DNA from: Hofstenia miamia
Lineage: Eukaryota > Xenacoelomorpha > Acoela
Length of the DNA stretch: 64,000 nt
NCBI GenBank assembly: GCA_004352715.1
Contig: SCFE01000018.1
Coordinates: 1,755,961 to 1,819,960, forward strand
Direction: 5' to 3'
Part shown: positions 47,318-60,340 of the stretch, piece by piece
How the letters are laid out: the number at the start of each line of letters is the position of its first letter
Numbering within the stretch: the first letter of the stretch is position 1
Translations under genes and position numbers: made by a program
Notes under the pieces: generated by a model
What the model was told of the DNA's origin: nothing
What the model saw: only the letters and a program-made list of their open reading frames with translations
The model's database searches: none

Positions 47318-50300
47318 AATATATTTTGAGTGGAATCAGCAGTACTGCAAGTATTTCAATATTATCAATATTATCTTTTGGAAGGATTAACAAATCACAA
47401 CCATGAAAATGGAAAATGACCGATTACGTAAGTGAAATCGACCTGATTAAATGGTATCCAGATTATGACGTTGGGTCCTACTAATTATTTAATCAGATTT
47501 TAATAGTTCGTGATGGTGACCTATTTAATATTCACTAAATATTCTTTTCAATTGAAAGTAATTTCTACTAAAAGCAATATATTACAAAATTTGTATTAAC
47601 TTCTTATAAATGTGTATTTGTAATTCCTTTGAATTTGAGATCTTTGAACGAATTAATGTTACCTCGGAATTTACTAGATCCCTAAAAGGAGTTTGCAGTC
47701 GGTCTAAGTAAGCACTTAAATATAGAATTAATTATATTATGAAATTAATCGGTGCTGTTTCAAAGTAGATATCATCACTATTGACCTTGTCTTTTGAGTA
47801 AACCAAATACTTGGAGTCCATTATTGCATTGCGTTTTATATATAAATTTACCCTAAGAGTATGAAAATAATTGAATTATCTTAAATTATTAAGGTTTATT
47901 AGCTTAAAATTCATAATTTAAAATTTAGGTCACTTTAAAATTGAAAGCTAAATATATTTTTAATAATGTACGTTTTCTCAAAATGGTTTCCTTATTGAAA
48001 TATACCTTACGGTCAAGCAGAAATGTTAGGCAAAATGTTTTCATCAAATTACTATGATTATTATAAAAGCCCTACAAATAAATTATCCACAAATATATCA
48101 AAAATAACTTAGCGATTGCATTGGAAGTAAATTATCAAAATTTTTGTCTTAAAATTGTAATATTTCAACTTCATTTCATTTTATTGAGGTAATCCAATAT
48201 TATTACTATGATATCTCAAAAAACTTTTTTCATCTTGAATGATGCAATGCTATCAAAAAAATGCATTGCTACACTAGTGATTCAATGCACAACTTTTAAA
48301 TCTAATTGATTTTCCCAGCGGGTTTATTAAGCAGGTAGGAATATCAAATAGCAGTTCCAATAAAAAATGCTTCGTTCCAGCTCAATAATGGAAAAACATT
48401 TTAGAAAAATTTGCACTTCTCTGAGAAGGAATTGACCCTAACATATTTATTTATTAATATTGTTAAATGATTATAATAAGTAATGAGACATAACCAATAT
48501 TTTTTAATTTTCCAACAAAATTCAGGAATAATAGATGCTGATCCATAGCACGATATAATTTTAATATCAGTTCATGTCATGTCCAAAACATAGCTGCAAA
48601 ATTGTTTTTGAAAAGAGATGCAAAATATCTAATGTGATCAAATGCCAACACTCAAACAAAATCTCTTTGACGTAAATGCAACAGATGCTTTAGTAGTTGA
48701 GGTTCTTTGAATACTTAAGCATTCAATGTTTTTGACAATTTAGATTGTTCCCATGAAGTCACATGCACAGTCACATATTGGAAAACGTAAGACAAAGAGA
48801 AGATTTAACGAATTCATTTTTTGAAAGGATTAGCAATGAGATGCAAGCAAAATTTATTACTATCTAATTGCATCATTGACTTACATCGCTTCTATTTCAT
48901 TAGCGTGTAAATAATTTCTCGAATGAAAGTACAAGTTTTCTATCACTAGTAATTTCAACAACTGAAAGTTTTCAATTTTCAAAGCCGTACAGTAATTTTT
49001 TATCATTGATTTTATAATTACATCAGAATAACATTGATTAATTATCAATATCTCTTATTAAAATGTTGTATGCATTTAAAGACAAATTAGAATTTACCTA
49101 TTAATGCAATAACCTTATTTTTGTTATAACACACCACCGAATTTTGCAAAAAATATGAATTTTGGAATTCCACATATGTGCATAACCCCAAACAACCTAT
49201 TTTGATTTAAAGTCACAAACTTTCATTCGCATTTTCCTATAATTTCTGGCAAGCCTATAAGGAAATTTGAAAACTCTTGGATTAGGAGACATCTATGAGT
49301 AATGGTGTTTTTCTCTTATGGTGAAAATTGTGATAAAAAATTATTCGTGTGTTTGAAGTAAATTTAAATAAAAAAATTTTTCAGTCGAAATTTATTCAAA
49401 AAAATTCCAATTCTACCTATACCTATTTTACATATAATAATGCGGTCTAAAATTCATGGCAGTAACAACCGTCTGGCGCGCTGGGCAGCCAGAAGTCGTC
49501 TCGCCTTAAAGTATTAATTTCAGATTTAAGAAATCATTATTATTTAGTGAATCATAAAAGTCTAAATAGAAACCACCAAAAATTTTAAAATGATTTGCGC
49601 TGCCCATAGTTAATATTCTCTTCTTTATCTGTTTTCTTGCCAATAAATTCACATATAGGCTTTGATAGCATTTTTAAAAGTTTTAATCACCAACGAAGCC
49701 CAACTATTTTTAAAAAAGTAAGAGCATCACTCCCATATCGTCTGAATTGTAATACTTTCTTTAAATGTTTGCATTAATTTACTTAGAATCTACAGAAATA
49801 TTGATGTGAAGTCCATGTTCGTATTTCATTAATTAGATAGTTTTAATATAAATGTGGCCACGTTGGTAGCATTATATATTCATGTTAAAGCAATTAAACT
49901 CTTTATGTAGAACATGTTTGTTCACCTGGAACTTAGAGTTTAGAAATGACTTATTATAATTTATCGTTTTTAATTAATATGAAAAAATGATCATTGGGTG
50001 CTAAGTTAGAAAATATTTTGTGAAGTTGATATTTAGCAATTAATTGATCTTATGCATGCCACATAATATCAGCTCCTAGTAAATAGCTTTCTTACATAAT
50101 ACTTCAAATTGCTAGCTTTAGAAATTTAATATGTAATTTATATTAATTATTGCAAGCCCTTGATGATATTTAATTCATTTTACATAATTTATATCAGATG
50201 ATTAAGTACAAGACTCGTTCAGTCTTAATTAACACAGAGTTGAAAATTCCAAAGTCTAATGTTTGATGAGATCAGCATGAAATAATTTTCAAGTCCTAAT

Positions 50301-50392
50301 ATTGGATCAGCAATCACACAGATTATATTTTACTAATATTACCCCTTGAAGCCTATTTTTAAATGACCACGTTTTATTTCTTGTGTGACATA
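47318..50392. other. Intergenic or intronic, no gene seen
   Basis: AT-rich sequence with no coding-like segment. A short GC spot (GTCTGGCGCGCTGGGCAGCC) lies at about 49471. Confidence 0.45.
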
Positions 50393-50764
50393 CAGTAAAC
50401 CCGGTCAACTTAGACAGCCCTGTTTTCTTAGACAGGATGACAGAAAACAGCGTGTGAAATTTGTGCTTCATCAAATATCTATGATGGCATTCAGATCAGA
50501 CAACAAAGCGAGATAGAAATCAAAAAGTGCGCTATAGCATGTGATAGACGTGTAAATTAGGTCATTTTGACGTTTTGTCATAGCAATCGCATCGATTTAT
50601 ACATGTAAATAATACATGTTTGAACTTAAAATATTAACTCTTATGAATTCAACATTGGTATAATTTGATTGGAAACTAACAAACTTTGAATAACAATTTA
50701 AGAAGTGTTAACCTGATTAGTCTTGCATTTGTATAACCTGCCTAAGTTAACCGGTTCTTAGATG
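50393..50764. mobile_element. MITE with pogo/Tigger-like terminal inverted repeats
   Basis: The left end TA|CAGTAAACCCGGTCAACTTAGACAG (50391-50417) pairs with the right end, whose reverse complement reads CCATCTAAGAACCGGTTAACTTAGGCAG (50738-50765). The core CCGG(T)(C/T)AACTTAG(A/G)CAG matches at all but two positions. TTAGACAG is repeated at 50428. About 370 bp with no protein. The CAGTAAAACC(T)CGGTTAACTTAGAC pattern is typical of pogo/Tigger-type elements inserted at TA. Confidence 0.6.
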
Positions 50765-50821
50765 GCTAATAAAGATGTTATAAGTTGTTAATTAACTGAA
50801 TATTAAAACAGCAGGAAGAAA

Positions 50822-50840
50822 TGTATATATATATATATAT
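50822..50840. repeat. (AT)n microsatellite
   Basis: Short AT tract about 60 bp beyond the MITE. Confidence 0.85.
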
Positions 50841-51815
50841 TATGTAAAAAGATGTTAAAACTGCAGTTAATGTGAATTGTCAACGCTTAGGTAAAGAAAT
50901 TTATTATGATAAAACTTTAAACATGCAAAAAACCTCCCCAAATTCGCCGGATTAATGGTAGTATGCATATATTATGCCTAAAACATAAATTAACTTATTT
51001 TAAAGCAACCCTTCTGCGTATGGAATATATTGCTAAGACCTAAACATCCTTCTCAGGTTTCATATTGGCTTGAGATTTGTGAAGCCTGTTTTTTAAGATA
51101 GCGAAACAGTGGAAATGTTTTTCTCATAACCATTAAATAAATCACTTTTAAAGTTCCATTTAAAAGTTATTATAAAGAAATTATAAATATTTGAAATTCA
51201 ATTGATATAAAAATTGTTTCTCACGTACGCTGGCCAATGATATTAATATCTAAAAGATTTCTAAAGGCTAACCTAATTCAAGTAATTTAAATTGGTCATT
51301 AATAATTCAGTAAATGGCACTCAGCAATTCATCGGATATTAAACTTCGTCACTTTCTTCCATCGATATAATTATTTCAGGTGTGAATTCCATTTGAATAA
51401 GTATTTTTCTATTTTCCAAATAAAGTAATGTCATTATTTATCGGTTAGCAAATTTAATTGGCTATCATTGGATATGTCGAGAAAAATGCAACATCATAAA
51501 AAGCACGGAAATGATTTCTAAAGTTTTATACAATTTGATACCGTGATTCAATTTATGTTCTTCTAAGATTAAATAATATCTGTAATTGTAAATTTTAGTC
51601 ACAAAATCTATTTTAATATATTTAAAAATTGTTTTTTGACCTGATATATAATAAATTTTTTTCGCAAAGCTTATTATCTTTCCTCATATGTAAGTTTATT
51701 TTGATTTAAGGAACAGATCTACATTTTTTCTAACAAAATTCATAACAAGCATACTTGGAAAATTTATTTGAAAAATTTAGATTTCTTCTTCCCTGACATC
51801 ACTAAATTTTGGTAG

Positions 51816-51940
51816 GATGGGGAGAAAGTCTTCTCGAGACGAATCAAAGATGCACAGAGATGGCTCTGCACCTCCCCTTTCTCATGCACAAATTTCTCAA
51901 AATTCTACCTCACAATTTGCTGCAACACCTGACAATGACT
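51816..51940 (+). CDS. Putative exon, Ser-rich
   Basis: It is bounded by an acceptor (CTAAATTTTGGTAG) and a consensus donor (GACT|GTAAGT). In the frame containing ATG at 51817 it reads MGRKSSRDESKMHRDGSAPP, then LSHAQISQNSTSQFAATPDND, leaving one base (phase 1). The ATG may be the start codon or an internal Met. If internal, the exon enters in phase 2. A second frame is also stop-free, but its hydrophobic content is less likely. The segment is much less AT-rich than the flanks. The polar, Ser/Gln/Asn-rich composition suggests a disordered linker. No domain recognised. Confidence 0.5.
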
Positions 51941-54521
51941 GTAAGTAAGAAAATGTGCAATCATAGCACTTCAACTGAAATACTTTGACATATTATAAAT
52001 TGCTAATGAACATATACAAACAATTAATGTTAGCATATACAAGGTAGAGAATTGAAGCAGTATTAATATTTTATATATAAACTACATTTACTTCAACGTG
52101 GATTAACTTTAACTCTTTCCATTGGATAGTTTTTTTCTAGATTTTCAATGGTATTTTGTGTTCGGAAAAATTAGTTCAAGAGAATTAAATCAAGTAAGCT
52201 GTCTAAGAGATGTAAATTTCTAACATTTCCTTCCCATATCATTCGTTTAATTGTGAGAAGGCATGCAAAAGCGGCAATAAAAAATTATGTAGCACCAGAT
52301 GGATTAATCAATTTATATCATTTGCTTTCTGGAAATCACAATATATCTTTAACCGGTGCGATATGTTTTTTTATTGTAATCAGAATTAGCCTTTTCTATG
52401 TTAAATATCCCAGTCGCCAATTAGCTCTCAGAAAAAAGATTGAGTTCCAAAAAAAATAGTAAAAAAGTTTTTACAAGCTCAAAAGCTCTTTATAGTTAGA
52501 ACGAGCAAATTCTAGGATGCAATGAATAAAATTGAATTTTTGCATCAAGGCATATACTACTGAATTGGTCAGACAACAACCAATATAGCCTATTGTTTAA
52601 TTTAGTCAAGCAAGGAACTACCTTTAAATAATAACCGTAAATTTTTGATTTTATAAAACAATATCTATTCATAAAAAAACAATCTCAAGGTCAATGATAT
52701 ACAATTGAAAATGAGATTTCTCACACAGTAATTGATATAAACAATTGATGAATATTTATTTAAATCTTATTGTTGCTTTGCAAATAGAGCATTGTGTTGA
52801 AGCATAGTGGATTTTGTTTGATTTTTTTTAGATTTTTACTAAAATTTGTTCTAATAATTTTAAAAGATCGTGACTTTTTAAATTAGTTTTGACAATTAAT
52901 TTTCGATCACTGAAAAGTGGAAATTGGATAAGGAAATCAAAATATAATATCATCAATGGTTGTCGTGGTACTGTCGTGGTACTAATATAAGTAATTTATT
53001 TTAAAAAATTTAAAGCTTACAAATGACAGCTAATATCCTGTGATATTGGCACAACAAAACTTTGAAAGGCTATGAACAAAGATGAAAGCAATTACTCAAA
53101 GCCTCCTAATGTCATGACCTGGCGATATACAATACAACAAACAAAAATGGGGGAACAAGCCTCAAATTAATGTTATAAATTGCTTAGCAAATCAAATCTA
53201 CGTTTTCATATCAACTGTTAGTTACAAATGCAGATTGAAAATTTAAACTGATAATATTTTATATCAAAAGTTCATATTTCCAAATTTACCTCTTATGTAT
53301 ACATTTCATGTAAAATATATCAAGAAATCAAAATTAGTTTAACAATGTTAGTATGTCCACAAATTTGAAATTTCTATATTAATGCGTACAATTGTTTCAG
53401 GAAATCCTATTGCGTCGCTAGTTCTTATATAAATGTCATCAATTTAATAAGATTTTTAAGAAATTCGCATGTCAATATTTTTATAGCGACTGGGTGCATT
53501 ATTACCAAAGAAAAATTGGTGGATATGTTAGATTTTATGCACTGAATTTGCTTTTTTGAAATATCAGTTGCATATTTTTGGGGATATTCTCTGGGGTACC
53601 CAATAATAGGGGCTTTAAAATGAAAATTAAATTTCTGAAACAGAAATTAACACAAAGTTGAATTTACAATAAAATTTATTTTGGTAGAAAAAATTAATAT
53701 TTAACATTAATCCTTTCAAGAGTAACTTTTGCAGAATTTTGGGCGAATATTTATAAAATTGAAGGAATTAATAATACTCAAAACAATAAATCATAGAGAT
53801 AAATAGTCTTTCAATATTATACTGGAAAAGAAAAATGCTAATAGGGCAGTGGAAAACGCACTAATATTTAAAGGAATACGATATCGAAATAAATCATCCG
53901 AAAAATCAAAAAAGATAGGTCGAGTAAAGAAAATACAGTCTATGAAGTAAGGAAACCATGAAAGGAAAGGCAAACAAAGTTTAGACAATTATGCTCTGTG
54001 AGTTTGCATTTTATCATAATTTCAAATAACTATGTGAATGAATAGAATTTGTCGATCTAGTGTTGAAATTTTATAGAAGTTAGACACATGGTTTGCATGC
54101 ATAAAATATGGAGTACTTCATACACTGCTTAAAACAGTGCTTTAAATAATGATTTATTTATGTTAGTTTTAAATATTTTTTTTTAAATTCATATAGATTC
54201 ATATGGAAAATTTGGAAAATAGTTTTGGGATTCATCCATTCTTACCTTCATAGCCAACCTTCTACCAAAAAACTAGCAGAATCTGCGTTTTGCTTAATTG
54301 AACAAAAAATACATGTTGACAAGTTTATATTAATTCAATGTTCGCTCCTATAAGAGGTTTCATTAAAATTTTGGTGGTTTTGTCTAAGATCAAAAAACAT
54401 TGTAAAGACAGCTTTTTGGAAAAAATACAAATTTTGCCAACTCTGGTTAGAGGCATGTACATATACACCCTATTTGTATGCCTCAAGAATACGATTTACC
54501 ATAAATCAATACATATTCAAG
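51941..54521. other. Intron-like or intergenic stretch with weak exon candidates
   Basis: AT-rich. Two weak candidates: 52258-52340, protein-like (RHAKAAIKNYVAPDGLINLY) after a TTTAATTGTGAG acceptor; and about 53839-53947, lysine-rich with a good AA|GTAAGG donor but a poor acceptor. Neither joins the exons on either side in phase without additional exons. Confidence 0.25.
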
Positions 54522-54731
54522 GCTTCCAACAGCACTGCTGTTAACAGCGGTGTTAACAGCTGCAAGCTGTTGCAGCAACAAAGTGCTGTATCAATGCCTT
54601 CTAATCCCTTCAAAAGCGCATCAAAGAGGGTCAGATTTCAAACCAGTGTTGAAATCATTGATAAAGATGAGTTCACCCCAAGTACATCAACAACACCCAT
54701 TGATAGAAGGCAGGGTTGTATTCCTAAATAA
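54522..54731 (+). CDS. Putative terminal exon with RVxF-like motif
   Basis: After TACATATTCAAG the frame runs 69 codons to TAA (54729-54731): ASNSTAVNSGVNSCKLLQQQ, then SAVSMPSNPFKSASKRVRFQ, then TSVEIIDKDEFTPSTSTTP and a basic end QGCIPK. KRVRF fits the PP1-docking consensus [RK]-x(0,1)-[VI]-x-[FW] and is followed by acidic residues, as is common for real docking sites. The acceptor is weak. TCTGGTTAG at 54446 is an alternative giving a longer exon in the same frame. A third choice is the run of AACAG sites at 54528-54560. The segment is less AT-rich than its flanks. Product unknown; docking function is inference. Confidence 0.5.
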   Translation, partial: ASNSTAVNSGVNSCKLLQQQSAVSMPSNPFKSASKRVRFQTSVEIIDKDEFTPSTSTTPIDRRQGCIPK

Positions 54732-55690
54732 CTACCTAGGGGGCTCTATATTTGAGAAGTGATATTATTTGTTACATTTTGACAAAATTTTGTTATCCAA
54801 CAATTAAAATACACCACCACAAACCATAATATAACTGTAAACATATGGGATGCCCCCGTTAGCCCCCCCCCTGATAGAGGGTGTTTTAGCGTATCAATGA
54901 TATTTAGAGACTCATGAATACTTATTTATTATCGTGAATCACTTCACAATGAATTGTGTGGTGTGCGAATTTATAACTTTTAATTTCTCCCTCTTCATTA
55001 CCTTCTATCAAGGATAATAAACATTCATTTGGTACAATTTTCAAAACATTTACAAAACATTGGGTATTATATCATTTGACGATTTGTATAGTGATACAAT
55101 CAGACGACTTGGTGCCATTTTTACTTCTACTTTTATTTATGTTTATATTTATTTTGTGTTATTATTTTGTAGATATGTTGTCCATCTTTAAATTCGCCTT
55201 GAGGTTCCTGTTAGGTTCTTTAACTTTGTTTAAAAACAATGTTTTGTCTCGTATCCAGTGGCAAATGCAAGAGGGGACATGGTGGAATGAACCCTCCTCA
55301 TATTTTCAAAACTGATTTTGATTGGTAAAATACAAAACTGTTCTTCAAAAAAATTTAAATGTTTTAAAACCCAAGTCGGTAAATGCATTTTTAGGGTATA
55401 TTTTTCAATATTTTTACATTATCAAGCCCGTCATAAACCCAACGGATGCCCATGCTCCTATCCACACAATATCGGAGCCTATGTACGAACTTTTTGTCTA
55501 TTCTAATTAAGAAAATATTGAAGTTGTTTACAACTGCTGTTAGCAGGAAAAGGATTGCTGTTTGATTTTAACAGCTTCTTTACATATTTCAATTTGAACC
55601 GAGATTAACACAACACAAAAATTATTTCTGCATTAACAAATTTCTTAATAATTTTTTCGTTGTGCGAAGCTGCACCCACAGAATTTCGGA
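54732..55690. other. 3' flank / intergenic, no gene seen
   Basis: Includes a CCCCCCCC run at about 54863 and an element-like scrap at 55255-55300 (CAGTGGCAAATGCAAGAGGGG). A similar CAGTGGCGAATG start occurs at 61654. Confidence 0.4.
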
Positions 55691-55699
55691 ATTTAGGGG

Positions 55700-55800
55700 A
55701 TTTTAGAATGTAGGTGAAGAACGTGCACTCCTCTATATCACAGTGTGCTCTCAGATTTGGAATTTCATTATTATTTCATGAGTTATGAGAGGCTACATTG
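55700..55800 (+). repeat. Degenerate repeat pair member 1
   Basis: CTCTCAGATTTGGAATTTCATTATTATTTCATGAGTTATGAGAGGC (about 55749-55794) resembles TTTCAGATCTTGGATAACATTATTAGTTCATGAGTTATGACGC at 60285-60332 in the same orientation. Flanks show weaker similarity. Confidence 0.45.
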
Positions 55801-56549
55801 ATTTTGAAGAAACAATCACAGATCTAAAAAATTCCTTCAACGTATGGAGGTAAATAGCAAAAAATTGTGGCAATATTGCTGCAATATAAGAAACCGAAAA
55901 TTTGCACTAATTTTAAGAACACATTACATACAGTTCTGTCTGATATTTAATAGCAAAATGATAATTTTTCAAATAATAGTTGTGACTGTTTTTTAATGGT
56001 GCTTGCTAATGAGAAAAATGCATGAAATATCTTAATTTTCTGAAAGTGGTATCAATTTATTTGCGGTTACTATTAGGCTTTGCAGTTGGTGCATTCTTGC
56101 TCTTAGCAATTGTTACACGGATGATTAATTCGATATTGCACAGCTGACGTTTTCATAATTGGGAGTTGCAGATTTTGTGAGTATATTTGATAGTTCGTTG
56201 ATTTTCATTAGTATCAATCAACCAGAGGAGAAAGGATATATTGAACAAAACCAGCAGCCTCTCAACAGTTTTCCAAAACCACCTGTCAAAAATTCAAGCA
56301 TCTCTCTTAAATTCTTTTGTAAACATCTGTAGCGAGAAATAATCTTCAAGCTTACACGTAGATTCAGATATATTTCTATACAATTTAAATTTTAGCATTC
56401 CCTAAAAGTAGATTTTAGATTTTACTAACATTCATAAACAATTAAAAAATATTATTGGTAGTTTTTAATAATTAAAACTTTGTAAGTGATAATATTAATA
56501 TTGATAATGAGATTGGTAATAATAATTAAAATAATAATAACAATAACTG

Positions 56550-58060
56550 TATGAAGTGTTACTTAGAGGAGAAGAACATAGGACCAAGATTACAGCAAGA
56601 CTACAGGATTCAAGGATCAGTTGCTCATTGAAAAGTAGTGACTTACAATTGTAAGATAAGGAAGACAAACTTAGAAATTGCATACGGAGATGTTTGAAAG
56701 CATATAATAGCATATCACATAGATGAATACTGAAGATGCTAATGAAGTTTCACAGAAGTGGATTTGGCTTATAGGAATTTAGCAAATGCTGAAATTCTGT
56801 CATGGGATGTTCTAGAAGACTGTTTAGCATCACTAATGTTTGTGGTTTGCTCAATCCGAATAACGGAAGCCCATAGGGTGGTGCTTTGAGTCACACTGTT
56901 ATATGGGCTGAAGTTTTGGATTAGGTAAGTATGCAACATTGACATTATTCCGAGACAAGTTAGCATGGGTGCACTTGAGGACTAGCGGTGAAAGCGATTG
57001 AAGAAGTCAAGGAAAGGTACAAGTAATTAGAAGTGATAGAGAAAGACAGAATAAATAATGAAGAAATGAAGGCAAGATTGAAGAAAAAGCGAAAAAGTTT
57101 GAGTAAAGGACTACGGAAGTTATCATTGAATAGAGAAAACGCATCATAACAATACTTGCATTATATATGTCCTTGTTGAGATGCTCAGCAAGAATACATA
57201 GTGAAATAAGAATGAACTGAAGGAAATAGAAAATGAGAACAGGTATTTACTAGCAGTAAACAGAGAATTCAACTTAAATGAGGCGTGAGTAGGTTTTATG
57301 TGTCAAAGCAGCAAAAGGGTAAAGTGCTGTTACGCGTTGGGGAGGCTGTAGAAACAGAGAGGATTTAGGATTGAAATAATATCTTTATAAGTAACCCAAA
57401 GGAATCCAAATAGTGGTTAAAAAGGCAGAGCTGAATAGAGAAAGAGAAACATCGATGAGTGAAGGAACAAACTGTATGACGAGCACGGAGTCAAAAGAGT
57501 TAAAGTAAAAAATATTGGCTATGTAAGAATGAGTTGATGGACCATCTAATATCAAAAAGTGAAATATTAGCAAAGAATGAGCATACGCTTAAGAATGAGA
57601 AGGTTGAGCATATTACAAATGGAGTTTGAGTAGGCAGTATGGATTAGATTCAAAAGATGCATTATAAAAATCATAGATAATAAAAAGGTTATATACTGTA
57701 TGAATTTGACATATATTCTAGCAAATCATTGATGCATGAAGGCCAAAAATAGTAGTGGTAGCTAAACAACAAAAAGTGGGAACAGGCAAAGACATATTAG
57801 TAACAAAAGTTTGGAATGTAGAAAAAAGGGGAACGATAAAATAGATAAATATAAGCAAGTGCTTGGGAAAATTAATTGTGGACATTTAAAAAATTGAAGC
57901 ATTGTCTAGTCGTAGTTGCGGCATTAGGAGCAGAAGGCAAGAAGCATTGGAAATCATTGGAGGAATTATGATTATCAAGATGGCGAGGAGCGTAGAACTG
58001 CCGGGAACATTGCTAGAAACTGATGAAGTCCTAAAGAAAGTTTTTTTACTCTTTAAAAAC
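56550..58060. other. Purine-rich plus strand, probable decayed element
   Basis: About 1.5 kb in which the plus strand is strongly A/G-rich, unlike the rest of the window. In the 5' part a frame reads VTLLYGLKFWIR (about 56893), similar to the LLYGCETW segment near the C-terminus of many LINE polymerases. Stops are frequent and the remainder is unreadable. Assignment as a LINE relic is tentative. Confidence 0.3.
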
Positions 58061-60257
58061 TGTTGAATTTCCACTCTGACAGTCACATCAACGTCAAGGA
58101 GAGAGAAGACAAGTGATAATAATATTGATTATATACTTACGATATAAATAATTCACCAGTCTGCAAAATCTATAAGAATACTCGTTGTTCAATTTTAATT
58201 GCATAATACTTTTTAAAACAAGTAAGTGTTGTGTTGTAAATTTATAACATTTTGAAAAGCATATCTTTTACAATGTAATAAAATTTAAATTCCAAGGAGT
58301 GTAATTATGCAAGAAATATCATTTCGCAGAATGTTCAATGTTTTTGTTTTTTGATATACAATTTCTTCCAGCATTTTATAAGCCTACATATATATGTAAA
58401 GCATAGATTCAATAAACGATCCCTATATTTTACATGTGATGTTAAGCATGCTTGGATATTATATCATTGAAGCAACAACATTTATTATCTAAATATATGT
58501 GAATTTCAAAATTTTCTGTAGCAGAGATTTATGCTTTTTTCGAAATTCACAATATTTTATAATTTCTTTTTTCAGAAGTTATTATCTGATTTTTAAATTT
58601 AATTTCTCATATATAACGTAGGGCTTATTTCAAATCATTAAGTTATTTCTAAGGATTTTCTTTCAACTATTAATTGAGATTTTTAGTATTATTTACATTG
58701 CCTAGCAAATTTCGATGTTGATTTGGACCAACTAAACATAGAAGTACTTAATTAAAAAACATTGCAGTAGATAACAAGATTTTAGGTGAGCGTCCTAAGC
58801 TACAAGATAAATCTTTGAAGTTATATTTTAGAAGGCTTTCAAATGCAAAGCAGTTAATTTTAATCATGAAAAGTGTCTGGAGACGAGAATTTGAAGTTTA
58901 GTGTGTCTCGGAAATTTAAACCATTTGTTTGACAATGTTACGCATTGATGTACTAATTAAATTCTTTCGAGAACTTTAATTTAATTTAGCTTTTCTTCAA
59001 AGTTTTTAACACTATGATTTACAGCTGTTCAGAAGAACTATTTCTTGAAATACATCTGTCGACATTTGGCGGCTATAATAAGACTACCAAATAATGTATT
59101 ACAGCAATTCAATTTTTTTCAATATTAATTCAATTACATTAATGACATTTACACAATGTGCTCCAAAAAGAAATATCTTAAGCGATGTATATAACATCTT
59201 AAAATAATTTAATTGAATAATAAAATTAATATTTATTAGGTGAGATATTTTAAGCAAAGCCTTCCTCTAATGGCGAGCAATCCATTATAGCTTCATAACA
59301 TTATGTAATTTATCACTGAATCCAGGTCTTTAATATTTAAAACAATTTTTTTTAATGAGGGTGATCATGAAATGCTAAAATAATGCTCGATTACATTAGA
59401 ATATAACTGCCTATGTAATCTTCAAATGACGTGGAGTTTTTCCACATTTTTAGCAATTTTAACATTAATTGATAGACGTTCTCGAACTGAATGTTAAAAA
59501 TTTGTAATAACTTGTATTGCTGTGCGTGAAGTACTTGAAAAGTTTCACAATTTCCTATTAAAATTCCTATTTCTAAGAGTTTAAATTCTGTCCATATCTA
59601 ATTTTCTGATAATTTCGAAGCTCAAAGTCAATGCGAAGAAAGACTAACCTTAAATATATCTCACCCTGTAGAGGGGTTTTCCTCAGCGCCCCTTCAGAAA
59701 TAATGTTATATTTCTGATTTAAGAGACGAATGCCTAAAATTAAAAATAGTACTTTTATTATTTCTCTAATTATACACATTTTTTTAAGAAAAAGTTAGTT
59801 TTTATTGTTATCTTCATCGATAAATTCGCTTCAGGAGGACATCAATTTTTTTTAATGCGCTAAGTTTTATCATTTGCCACCTCCATCCCAAGTATGAACA
59901 TTGCTGTGATCTTGGAACATATTTCACCAACGTTTTGCATTACAATTCAACTGCTGACGTCAGCGCACAATATTTCGTCAGAGCAAAAAAACATCGATTT
60001 TTTGTTGACTTCGCATTCAGCTTATTGTAGGCTATAGTTCTGCCAATTTTCGCTGCTTGGTGATGAATATGATTGATAGTAAGAGGAGTCTCATGTAGCA
60101 CCCCTTGTTCTTGAATATTTAAAAAGGACGCTGGAGATTGGGTTAAATGTTTCTTTTAATGTGGACATAATTCCAAACGCATAGATATCTGCAATGCTAA
60201 TTCAGAGGTCACTTCAATGTACCAGAGACCAACCAGTTGCGGAATAAGAACGAAAAT
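58061..60257. other. Intergenic, no gene seen
   Basis: AT-rich sequence. A CTGACGTCAGCGC palindrome (CRE-like) occurs near 59953. Confidence 0.45.
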
Positions 60258-60340
60258 TAAAGAGGAGATACTATCTTTAGGTCTTTCAGATCTTGGATAA
60301 CATTATTAGTTCATGAGTTATGACGCTTAAACTTTTTTCT
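60258..60340 (+). repeat. Degenerate repeat pair member 2
   Basis: Partner of 55700-55800. The best-conserved part is CATTATTAGTTCATGAGTTATGA. Confidence 0.45.

Noticed and set aside
55076-55315. 79-codon hydrophobic plus frame
   Set aside because: The hydrophobicity comes from T-rich DNA; no start context or splice support, and its 3' part overlaps an element-like scrap.
3184-59965. TGACGTCA palindromes (about 3184, 25897, 59953) as CRE enhancers
   Set aside because: Three scattered 8-mers in 64 kb without neighbouring promoters do not support a regulatory call.
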